Positions 1 through 5,975 of a stretch of 7,209 bases of DNA are shown here, one piece after another. A program made the translations under genes and the position numbers. Position 1 is the stretch's first letter. Every line of letters begins with the position of its first letter. The stretch comes from CAYONZ01 sp964405465 (lineage in GTDB: Bacteria; Bdellovibrionota; Bdellovibrionia; Bdellovibrionales; JAMPXM01). The notes beneath the pieces are model-generated. The model saw only the letters and a list, made by a program, of their open reading frames with translations. It made no database searches and was not told the origin of the DNA. The stretch covers positions 1 through 7,209 of the forward strand of contig CAYONZ010000093.1 in NCBI GenBank assembly GCA_964405465.1, read 5' to 3'.

Positions 1-636
1 TGGCGCCGGGTGCAAGACTACTTTGCTTCAATCGCGGCTTCTCCGAAAAGGTCAGAGACTGATCTGCGAAATGGTCTTTTCGCAAAACTCAGCATGCAAG
101 ATGATGCTCCTCATAGGTTTACGACGAGATCCTCAAGTTGGAGCGAACTTCGCGCCCGATTGACGTTAGAATCTGCAGGAGAATCTCGCACAATTAAAGT
201 GGCAAATTCAGACTTTGTGTTTAAAGGTGGAGTTTTATTAAGACGAAATAACCTAGGAAAAGGGTCGATCTTGGTGATTCGATTCAACTCGATAAAATTG
301 ATGGAGCGGTCACAGAATTTGAGTGTCTCAGCGATAGGAGAAACGGGTTCTGTGGAACCGAAACCTCTGGCCTATCTCGGAAGAGCTAAAGGACTCGATC
401 GTCGTTTCTTTCGCGTGATTCAGGCTCTGCTTTTTTCGGTTAAAGACAATCTGCTTCTTCATCCAGAAATTGAAGGTGTGCAAATTTCCGGAGAAGAAGT
501 TGTGAACCCGTTTCTTCGTGAGCTTTTGGTTCACATGGGTTTCAAAGAATTTTCGGATGAGGACTATGAAAGAGAGACGGGGATTCTACCCTTACACAGC
601 TATTTGCGAAGCTACATTCTGCACCTTTCACTCTGA
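1..636 (+). CDS. Unidentified protein, 5'-truncated by the window edge; possible GNAT-like C-terminal half
   Basis: The reading frame is open from base 1 (Trp-Arg-Arg-Val...) to a TGA at 634-636, so the true start may lie outside the window. A GTG at base 10 would give 208 residues, but the bases before it cannot be judged for a ribosome binding site. There is no signal peptide or membrane segment, so the visible part looks cytoplasmic. I do not recognise the family. Counting from the GTG, residues about 130-180 read as a long helix (FFRVIQALLFSVKDN), a strand (IEGVQIS), then a helix ending in LVHMGF. This order resembles the end of GNAT acetyltransferases, where a helix finishing in a Gly-Phe pair follows the strand after the acetyl-CoA-binding helix. 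The diagnostic acetyl-CoA loop (Q/RxxGxG/A) is not evident, so this is a weak inference. The gene ends 12 bases from the convergent large minus-strand gene. Confidence 0.72.
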   Translation, partial: WRRVQDYFASIAASPKRSETDLRNGLFAKLSMQDDAPHRFTTRSSSWSELRARLTLESAGESRTIKVANSDFVFKGGVLLRRNNLGKGSILVIRFNSIKLMERSQNLSVSAIGETGSVEPKPLAYLGRAKGLDRRFFRVIQALLFSVKDNLLLHPEIEGVQISGEEVVNPFLRELLVHMGFKEFSDEDYERETGILPLHSYLRSYILHLSL

Positions 637-648
637 AAAGGGGCTTGG

Positions 649-3600
649 CTATTTTGCTTTCGCTTTACTTCTAGATTCTTCTAGAGTCTTGGCTTCTTTG
701 AGTGAGGCAATTGCATCAACAGATTGCTGCAATTGCATTTCGACTTTGTTTAGGATCGCCTGGTTTCCAGGTTCCTTGAGGTCTGCTTTTCGCGAGACTT
801 CTCGCTGTGCACGAAGCTCGGCTTCTTGTCTATTGAGTCTTTGAATTTCTTCAGCGAAGTACGCAAGGCCCGCACCTCTAATGATTCGCGTGTAATTGTT
901 CACCAGTTGTGCGCGCTGCTCTGGAGGTCGCGCGACAAATTCTTTTGGTGCTTCAAATTTTTTATGCCGTCGAGTTTTTTGGCCGTCGCCCTCATCTAAA
1001 ATATGATCTATCGTGGTACGGCGATTCTCAATTCGTTTTAGTTTTTCTTTCATTTTGGCTTTGATGAGATCAGAATATCCGCCCACAGAGATTCCAACTG
1101 AAAGGTTTTGGGCTTCGATATTAAGATCTTCAAGTTCGTTTTCAAGAACAGTTCTTGCCTTTAATGGTTCTTGCGAAATTTGCTTTCTAATATCTGTGGC
1201 CAGATTTGCATCGAACTCACCATTTACGCCCACATCTTTTGGAGTTGCAGGCGGAGCCTCTGGTTTCAGCGGAGTATTGGTTTTTGTGGCAGTAGGCGTA
1301 TTGGTTTTGCCAGGCTCTTTGACTCCAGAAGCCTGGATTGTGTTTGACGGTTTACCTGAAGAATTTTGCCATGTTGGTGCTCGTGAGGCGGATGGACTAT
1401 TGATGGATACTGAGGGAGAACTACCCGCGCTTGGCGATCCTGTCGTTGATCCGTAAGAATTTGTCGAGTTTCGCGGTGAGGGGTGCAAAACAACTTTGCC
1501 CGTATCTATTGGTCTTGATGAGTCCCCTGTCGGAATAGATCTTGAGTCACCAGTTGGATCGAGAATCGTTCCTCGACCGGCTGAAGAGTCAATCGGGTCT
1601 GGGTGACTTGGAAACTGCGGCATTTTGGGGTCAAACTCTGGACCTGTTGGCTTTGGAGATGCTGGAGTCGATGCGATTGGCGGAGTGATTTCAATGGGCT
1701 CTGTTGTTGGCGTGGTGGGATTGATTTCGCCTTCAAGCTCATCGAGGTAGCGGCGCTGGCCCGCGAGCAAATCACGTTCATTTGCTGAAAGTTCTCGTTT
1801 GGCAATTTCGCCAATGATGGATTTTAAGAAGTCTCTCGCCGCAATGAGTGTTTGCTTTGCCTTTTCTTTTAGACGTTTGGACTTCTCATATTTTGCGAGC
1901 CGTTGAGTTGCCGTGATTTTTTGCTGCACATCTGATGCGCGTTTTTTGAGATCATTCAGACTTTGTTTGGTACGAGTCGGTTTTTCGCGAATGACTTTTG
2001 TTAGCGAGCTTTGCTCACCTCTTAGCCTTTTTAACTCCTGGTTATTTGTAATTGGGCTGTTTTGTGAGGACGCCTGTGCAGTTGGGTCACTGGTTGGGTT
2101 GTTACCTTGGGCTTTCGATGTGTCTGTGCTTTGAGCGGGCTTGTTGGCCGCGGCCTGTTCGGTGGGAGTCTTGATGGTGTCTAGCTTTGCTGGGGTCTTT
2201 GCCAATTCAGATGTGGCCTCAGTCGCGCCAGTTTTTGCCGCGTCGTCAGCGAGGTTTTTGATCGCATCAAGTTCAGACTGCTTGGAGAGTTTTTTGTATG
2301 CAGCGCGAGCGGCGTTGCCGGTCGCAGTTGCGACCGCTCGCGTGGCACCTGCGGCACTTGTTGCCCCTCGGGATAGAAGTTCTCGCATCGGAGCGTTGAG
2401 ATCACTGGTTAAGATATTTCCCAATTTGCGAATAGCTTCGCCAGCGGGATTGTCAAGTAGCAGATCCATTTTTTCGCCAAGTTTTTCTTTCGCATTTTTT
2501 ACTGAGTCTTTGGATTTATGAGCAATGTCTAATGCATTTTTAGAAACTGGGTTGGCTTCAGCGGCTTCAGCAATAAGTGCTTTGAGCTCGGTGACTTTCG
2601 AACTTGTCGCAATCAATTTCAAAAATTTCAAAAGATATCTTGGCCCCAAAATCGACGAAGCGATAGACCCAATCATTTGGCAAGTGTATTGCGCCTTCTG
2701 ATAGGAATTCATACATTGAGTTACAGCAGAGGCCTCGCGACCAATGTGGTCGCCGATCATCGACACAAGTCTTTTTCCAGACTCAGGTAGATTGGTTAGA
2801 AAGTGCCAAATTTGCTTTAATCCTTCGGCAGAAAATATAGAACTGAGACCGCTCCACATAGACTTGAGTGCTTGAACAGCACCATGAAAAGCATTTTCGG
2901 CACAAGAGCTGACTCCATCTTTCGAAAAGAATTCTTGCTTGGTTTCGCGGGTGCGTGAGACGCATTCATTAAAGCGGGCCTCTGGAGTCCACTTACTAAA
3001 ACTCAGTCGGGCATCTGAGTTGATTACTTGGGCGAGTGGGCCGAGTTGGTTTTTTTGCATTGGTGTTTCGTCAACGCCATAGCAGCAAGTGCGAACTCTT
3101 GATCTCTCGAGTTCGGTTTTGATTGTCATAAACAGATCTGACTTTTGCCGTTGCGTCTTAGTTTCACATCTGAGGTTTGGGGATTTGCGAGAGTCTTTAA
3201 TCGTAAGAGTTAAGATGTCCGTACGAATTTTATCAAAGTACTGAATGTTATTGTTTAGCTTTTGCCAGTTGATTTCACTGCACCCCGCAGGTTTTTTTTC
3301 GGGAAAACCTGATTCAGTGAGGCAGCCGGTACGTAGTCCACGTGCACGCCAATATTTGACCGAGTTTTGCATGGACTCATTGAGAATTTTCGAGAGACAA
3401 GAGAATTTTTCGGTTCTGGTTTGTTTGCTTCTAGCCTCTTGTTTGAGGTCACGAACGAGTTGCTCAAATCTAAATGTTGCAGAGCCTTCTTTGTCACTCC
3501 AGTTGCCATCACTGATGTACTGATTGCGTTCGACTTCACACGAGTTACTGTCACTTGCCCACGCCGGAGTGGCTAAAGAAATGCCGGAGAGAGCTTGGTA

Positions 3601-4233
3601 AAGCTGCCGGGTTGCAAGGTCCTTAATTGAAGGATCTTGTATTGAGTCGCTGAAAGGTGTTGATCGATAGGCGTGCATTTTTTTGTCTGATGGATCGTTG
3701 CCGGGTTTGTTCCCTTGTTTGTTGATGACCAACTCAAATGTCGACACATCTTTTTCAAGTGTGCTCTGTACTTCAGGTGAGGTGGTATGCGGCACCATCA
3801 CAGTGGCAAAAGCCATTCCCTTTTGCTGAACATCGAAAACATTCATCTCACGAAAACTGGTTGAGTCTTTCGCGAACTCGTAATTGAGAACAATTCTGAT
3901 GCGATCTTCATCACGAAGAACTTTGAATTGGCTTACCTTGCGATCTTTGAATCGATTGAGAGGATCAAAGAGCAGAGCCCCACTTAAAAATTTTGATCTT
4001 ATGTCTTCGTCCGTTAGAAGGGTGAGCTCTTGAAAAAAACTGGTACCATCTTTAATGCCAATCAACGCCTTAACCGCTTCATCGTCGACCAGGGTGTAAT
4101 TGTCGAGCTCGCCAACGATAAGGTCGCCCTCTGATCGCCAGGCAAGGCTGGAGGAAAGGCTGTAATCGAGATCGCTCGCATAGAGCGGACCGCAAAAGCC
4201 GAGACAGAATAGAATCAAACTTAAAACCTTCAT
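649..4233 (-). CDS. Large exported multidomain protein of unknown function (1194 aa)
   Basis: This is one uninterrupted frame from ATG (4231-4233) to TAG (649-651). Residues 1-20 form a signal peptide: a short basic start, the hydrophobic core LSLILFCLGFCGPL, and a likely signal peptidase I site after YAS (18-20). A lipobox is not convincing. The mature chain reads as follows. Residues 21-210 are a mixed, probably beta-containing domain without Cys. Residues 232-518 hold all 11 mature cysteines (232, 279, 304, 318, 356, 383, 384, 424, 444, 507, 518), as expected for a disulfide-bonded periplasmic or extracellular domain. Residues 519-545 are hydrophobic to amphipathic. Residues 546-690 are Ala/Lys-rich and helical. 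Residues 691-730 are a Thr/Ala/Gln/Asn linker. Residues 731-836 are a charged, coiled-coil-like helix. Residues 838-1000 are a Pro/Ser/Thr/Gly linker. Residues 1008-1194 are again charged helices, ending in a Lys-rich tail. No catalytic motif or toxin domain was recognised. The upstream ribosome binding site is weak. The gene is divergent from manC. Confidence 0.88.
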   Translation of the reverse strand: MKVLSLILFCLGFCGPLYASDLDYSLSSSLAWRSEGDLIVGELDNYTLVDDEAVKALIGIKDGTSFFQELTLLTDEDIRSKFLSGALLFDPLNRFKDRKVSQFKVLRDEDRIRIVLNYEFAKDSTSFREMNVFDVQQKGMAFATVMVPHTTSPEVQSTLEKDVSTFELVINKQGNKPGNDPSDKKMHAYRSTPFSDSIQDPSIKDLATRQLYQALSGISLATPAWASDSNSCEVERNQYISDGNWSDKEGSATFRFEQLVRDLKQEARSKQTRTEKFSCLSKILNESMQNSVKYWRARGLRTGCLTESGFPEKKPAGCSEINWQKLNNNIQYFDKIRTDILTLTIKDSRKSPNLRCETKTQRQKSDLFMTIKTELERSRVRTCCYGVDETPMQKNQLGPLAQVINSDARLSFSKWTPEARFNECVSRTRETKQEFFSKDGVSSCAENAFHGAVQALKSMWSGLSSIFSAEGLKQIWHFLTNLPESGKRLVSMIGDHIGREASAVTQCMNSYQKAQYTCQMIGSIASSILGPRYLLKFLKLIATSSKVTELKALIAEAAEANPVSKNALDIAHKSKDSVKNAKEKLGEKMDLLLDNPAGEAIRKLGNILTSDLNAPMRELLSRGATSAAGATRAVATATGNAARAAYKKLSKQSELDAIKNLADDAAKTGATEATSELAKTPAKLDTIKTPTEQAAANKPAQSTDTSKAQGNNPTSDPTAQASSQNSPITNNQELKRLRGEQSSLTKVIREKPTRTKQSLNDLKKRASDVQQKITATQRLAKYEKSKRLKEKAKQTLIAARDFLKSIIGEIAKRELSANERDLLAGQRRYLDELEGEINPTTPTTEPIEITPPIASTPASPKPTGPEFDPKMPQFPSHPDPIDSSAGRGTILDPTGDSRSIPTGDSSRPIDTGKVVLHPSPRNSTNSYGSTTGSPSAGSSPSVSINSPSASRAPTWQNSSGKPSNTIQASGVKEPGKTNTPTATKTNTPLKPEAPPATPKDVGVNGEFDANLATDIRKQISQEPLKARTVLENELEDLNIEAQNLSVGISVGGYSDLIKAKMKEKLKRIENRRTTIDHILDEGDGQKTRRHKKFEAPKEFVARPPEQRAQLVNNYTRIIRGAGLAYFAEEIQRLNRQEAELRAQREVSRKADLKEPGNQAILNKVEMQLQQSVDAIASLKEAKTLEESRSKAKAK
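2304..2342. repeat. Nested perfect inverted repeats inside the large exported-protein gene
   Basis: CGCGAGCGG (2304-2312) and CCGCTCGCG (2334-2342) form a perfect 9-bp stem. Nested inside is a second perfect 7-bp inverted repeat, GGTCGCA (2320-2326) and TGCGACC (2329-2335), with a 2-base loop. The two stems share bases 2334-2335. The strand can therefore either form the outer stem plus a shortened 5-bp inner stem, or the full inner hairpin. The element lies in codons for about residues 631-643, an Ala/Thr/Arg-rich stretch, and is clearly more GC-rich than its surroundings. It may simply be a by-product of GC-rich Ala and Arg codons. Confidence 0.6.
3288..3311. repeat. 8-bp inverted repeat containing a T8/A8 homopolymer, within the large gene
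   Basis: CAGGTTTT (3288-3295) and AAAACCTG (3304-3311) are perfect inverted repeats around the loop TTTTCGGG. The left arm and loop contain eight consecutive T (3292-3299), which are eight A on the coding strand, read as GAA AAA AAA (Glu-Lys-Lys, about residues 312-314). The tract lies in the first third of a 1194-residue frame, where a one-base slip would truncate the product. Confidence 0.55.
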
Positions 4234-4344
4234 CTTGCTAGGTACTTAACGGCAAATTCGAGGATGGACTGAATGAGGAGCTGTGTGAATTTTGGTATTT
4301 TGCGCCAAGAAACGAGCAAAGTTTAGCTTCTAAAAGGACTCTCG

Positions 4345-4375
4345 TCGGTGCACCTGTTCTGTGCAACAGGGCCGA
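4345..4375. other. Intergenic hairpin, possible regulatory leader structure
   Basis: CCTGTT (4353-4358) pairs perfectly with AACAGG (4365-4370) around the 6-base loop CTGTGC. It is extended across an asymmetric internal loop by TCGG (4345-4348) with CCGA (4372-4375). The pentamer GTGCA also occurs twice here (4348-4352 and 4361-4365 region), so a direct repeat overlaps the hairpin. It is followed on the plus strand by CTGTTTCATTTTG, which is T-rich but not a clean terminator tract. It could be a leader structure for manC, an operator for a dimeric regulator, or the 5' end of the minus-strand transcript. The sequence does not decide between these. Confidence 0.4.
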
Positions 4376-4493
4376 CTGTTTCATTTTGAGATCAAAGATC
4401 TAGGGTGGATCACGCAAAAGGCTGGCCCACATCATGGCCAGTAAGCTCGAATGGAAGCGACCCATAACTGAGTTGTGGGGTGTGCCAGGCGCA

Positions 4494-4522
4494 TTGACAT
4501 CGATGGCAAAAATCAATACCGT
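4494..4522 (+). promoter_or_regulatory. Candidate sigma-70 promoter for manC, possibly giving a leaderless mRNA
   Basis: A perfect -35 consensus TTGACA (4494-4499) is followed after 17 bases by TACCGT (4517-4522). That hexamer matches only three of six positions of TATAAT, but these are the first, second and last, the most conserved ones. A start of transcription 6-8 bases later would fall at about 4529-4530, on the ATG that best fits ManC. No Shine-Dalgarno sequence precedes that ATG, which agrees with leaderless translation but does not prove it. If translation instead begins at 4434 or 4503, this match lies inside the gene and is probably chance. Confidence 0.25.
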
Positions 4523-4529
4523 CTTGATC

Positions 4530-5945
4530 ATGATACCAGTGGTTATTTCAGGGGGAGTCGGAACGCGTTTATGGCCAGTGTCGCGTGCCAATTTTCCGAA
4601 ACAATTTTGTGAGCTTTTGGATGAATCGTTGTTGTCCAAAACAGTACGCCGGCTGCAACCCTTGGGACAACCATGGATGATCACCACCCATGATTTTAAA
4701 GTCCTAACGGAAAGACTCTATCGTGAGTTGGGGTTGTTGAATAAACAATTATTGTTTGAGCCGATGGGGAGAAACACCGCTCCTGCGATAGCGTTTCTGT
4801 GTCGGGTGATGGAGATGCGTGGTCTAGCTGCGGAGGTGGTCGGGGTATTTCCCGCTGATCATTTGATTCTAAAGCAAAATGAATTTTTACAAGCTGTGCG
4901 ATTGGCCGAGAAAGTCGCCGCACTTGGAACTGTGGTGACCTTGGGCATCACTCCAAGTTATCCTGCAACAGGCTATGGCTACATTGAAACCGCAGGAAAA
5001 GCGCAACATCAAGATGGAGACTTGGGTGCTTGGTCGGTGAAAGGTTTTCGAGAAAAACCAGATCTTGAAAACGCGAAAAAATTCGTAGCTCAGGGAAACT
5101 TTTTTTGGAACGCTGGAATTTTTGTTTTTAAAGTCGAAAGCATGATTGCAAACTTTAAAAAATATATGCCAGAGCTTTGGGCACAGATGTTGGTGCTTAA
5201 AGAAGATCTCTCGAATCTAGCCGCGGTTTATGGCGCGGTTAAGGGAGAGAGTATTGATTACGGAGTGATGGAAAAACTAGAGAATCAGGTTTGTATTCCC
5301 TGTGATATTGGATGGTCAGATCTCGGATCTTGGGATGATATCGCCAAAATGTCTGAACAATCAAGCTCGGGTGAAGAGCCTCTCGACTTTGATTTCTTCA
5401 ATCGTGCGGAAACGATTTCGTCAAATGCTCCAGGTAATTTTGTTTTTTCAACATCAAAAAAAGTTTATGGCCTCGTTGAAGTTAGTGATCTTCTTTTAGT
5501 CGATACGCCCGATGCACTTCTGGTCACTCGACGAGGAAAGAGCCAAAATGTACGGCATGTTGTGGATAAATTGAATTCTTTGCGAAATCAAACAGCGAAA
5601 GAACATTTGTTCGATGTTCGCCCCTGGGGGAAGTACACGGTTTTGCGCAATGAAAATCATTATAAGTCGAAAGTTATTGAAATCGATCCGCACGCGCAAA
5701 TTTCCTATCAGTCTCATGCTAAACGTTCTGAACATTGGATTGTTGTGCGTGGACAGGGCGAAGCGATTATCAATGAAGTTGCACATCCCTTGAAAGCTGG
5801 TGATGCTGTGTTTATTCCTCAGGGAGCTAAACACCGTATGCGTAACACAGGTGATTCGGTGATGGAGTTTGTTGAAGTGCAAACGGGAACATACTTTGGT
5901 GAAGATGATATCGTTAGGTATCAAGACGATTACCAAAGAGTGTAA
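4530..5945 (+). CDS. manC: Mannose-1-phosphate guanylyltransferase / mannose-6-phosphate isomerase (bifunctional, type II PMI)
   Basis: This bifunctional cytoplasmic enzyme interconverts fructose-6-phosphate and mannose-6-phosphate, and makes GDP-mannose from mannose-1-phosphate and GTP. The phosphomannomutase step between them needs another enzyme, not seen here. From Met 4530 (471 residues, the usual family length) the nucleotidyltransferase signature GGVGTRLWPVSR is at 8-19 and PKQF at 23-26. GRNTAPAI, FPADHLI, YPATGYGYIE, FREKP, WNAGIF, IDYGVME and GWSDLGSW follow in family order up to about 268. The C-terminal cupin isomerase domain starts at RPWGKY (364-369). It has QSHAKRSEHW (394-403), supplying Gln, His and Glu metal ligands, then the later His of GAKHRM, and ends with the signature EDDIVRYQDDYQR. 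The start at 4530 was chosen because MIPVVISGG matches AlgA-type N-termini. In-frame ATGs at 4503 and 4434 are alternatives, and none has a good ribosome binding site. Both domains look intact. The gene is also called algA, cpsB or rfbM in other species. Confidence 0.95.
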   Translation: MIPVVISGGVGTRLWPVSRANFPKQFCELLDESLLSKTVRRLQPLGQPWMITTHDFKVLTERLYRELGLLNKQLLFEPMGRNTAPAIAFLCRVMEMRGLAAEVVGVFPADHLILKQNEFLQAVRLAEKVAALGTVVTLGITPSYPATGYGYIETAGKAQHQDGDLGAWSVKGFREKPDLENAKKFVAQGNFFWNAGIFVFKVESMIANFKKYMPELWAQMLVLKEDLSNLAAVYGAVKGESIDYGVMEKLENQVCIPCDIGWSDLGSWDDIAKMSEQSSSGEEPLDFDFFNRAETISSNAPGNFVFSTSKKVYGLVEVSDLLLVDTPDALLVTRRGKSQNVRHVVDKLNSLRNQTAKEHLFDVRPWGKYTVLRNENHYKSKVIEIDPHAQISYQSHAKRSEHWIVVRGQGEAIINEVAHPLKAGDAVFIPQGAKHRMRNTGDSVMEFVEVQTGTYFGEDDIVRYQDDYQRV

Positions 5946-5963
5946 AAGTGAGATTCAGTCGGC

Positions 5964-5971
5964 AAGGAGGT
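5964..5971 (+). promoter_or_regulatory. Strong Shine-Dalgarno sequence of the FecR-domain gene
   Basis: AAGGAGGT lies 4 bases before the ATG at 5976 and is close to fully complementary to the 3' end of 16S rRNA. It fixes the start of the FecR-domain gene. It contrasts with manC and the large minus-strand gene, which lack any good site. If manC and this gene share a transcript, the second cistron would be translated more efficiently than the first. Confidence 0.85.
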
Positions 5972-5975
5972 CGCA

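Larger units (their letters stand above)
4234..4529. other. Divergent intergenic control region between the large exported-protein gene and manC
   Basis: These 296 bases separate two divergently read genes and should hold promoters in both directions. No convincing sigma-70 promoter with both boxes was found on the minus strand. The leader before the minus-strand ATG ends in CTAGCAAG, a poor Shine-Dalgarno match. The clear contents are a small inverted repeat, TTTAG/CTAAA (4322-4326 and 4330-4334), a stronger hairpin at 4345-4375, a GATC-AAA-GATC mini-hairpin (4390-4400), and a TTGACA box at 4494-4499. From 4434 on the region is also open in the manC frame, with an in-frame stop TAG at 4401-4403. 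An ATG at 4434 or 4503 would therefore extend ManC by 32 or 9 residues. I treat that extension as leader because it does not resemble the family N-terminus. Confidence 0.6.

Noticed and set aside
624..641. Hairpin CCTTTCA / TGAAAAGG spanning the stop of the first gene, as a terminator
   Set aside because: The stem has a bulge and is AT-rich, and no T-tract follows directly, so it cannot be called an intrinsic terminator.
670..685. TCTAGA-TTCT-TCTAGA inverted repeat near the 3' end of the large gene
   Set aside because: It is a short AT-rich stem of Ser/Glu/Arg codons within coding sequence, without a terminator tract. It is probably chance.
649..1236. C-terminal segment of the large protein as a toxin domain of a polymorphic toxin
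   Set aside because: The segment is charged and helical with no catalytic motif, and no immunity-like gene follows. The next gene downstream is convergent on the other strand.
1013..1456. Open frame of 147 codons on the plus strand opposite the large exported-protein gene
   Set aside because: It lies wholly antisense to the Pro/Ser/Thr-rich linker of a well-supported gene. Its composition reflects that low-complexity region and it has no recognisable domain.
4318..4344. CAAAGTTT resembling a flagellar sigma-28 -35 box
   Set aside because: Eleven bases downstream, where GCCGATAA is expected, the sequence is GGACTCTC, which does not match.
5496..5936. Minus-strand open frame of 146 codons inside manC
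   Set aside because: It is antisense to the cupin isomerase domain, whose conserved motifs are in the plus frame. Its translation has no family resemblance.
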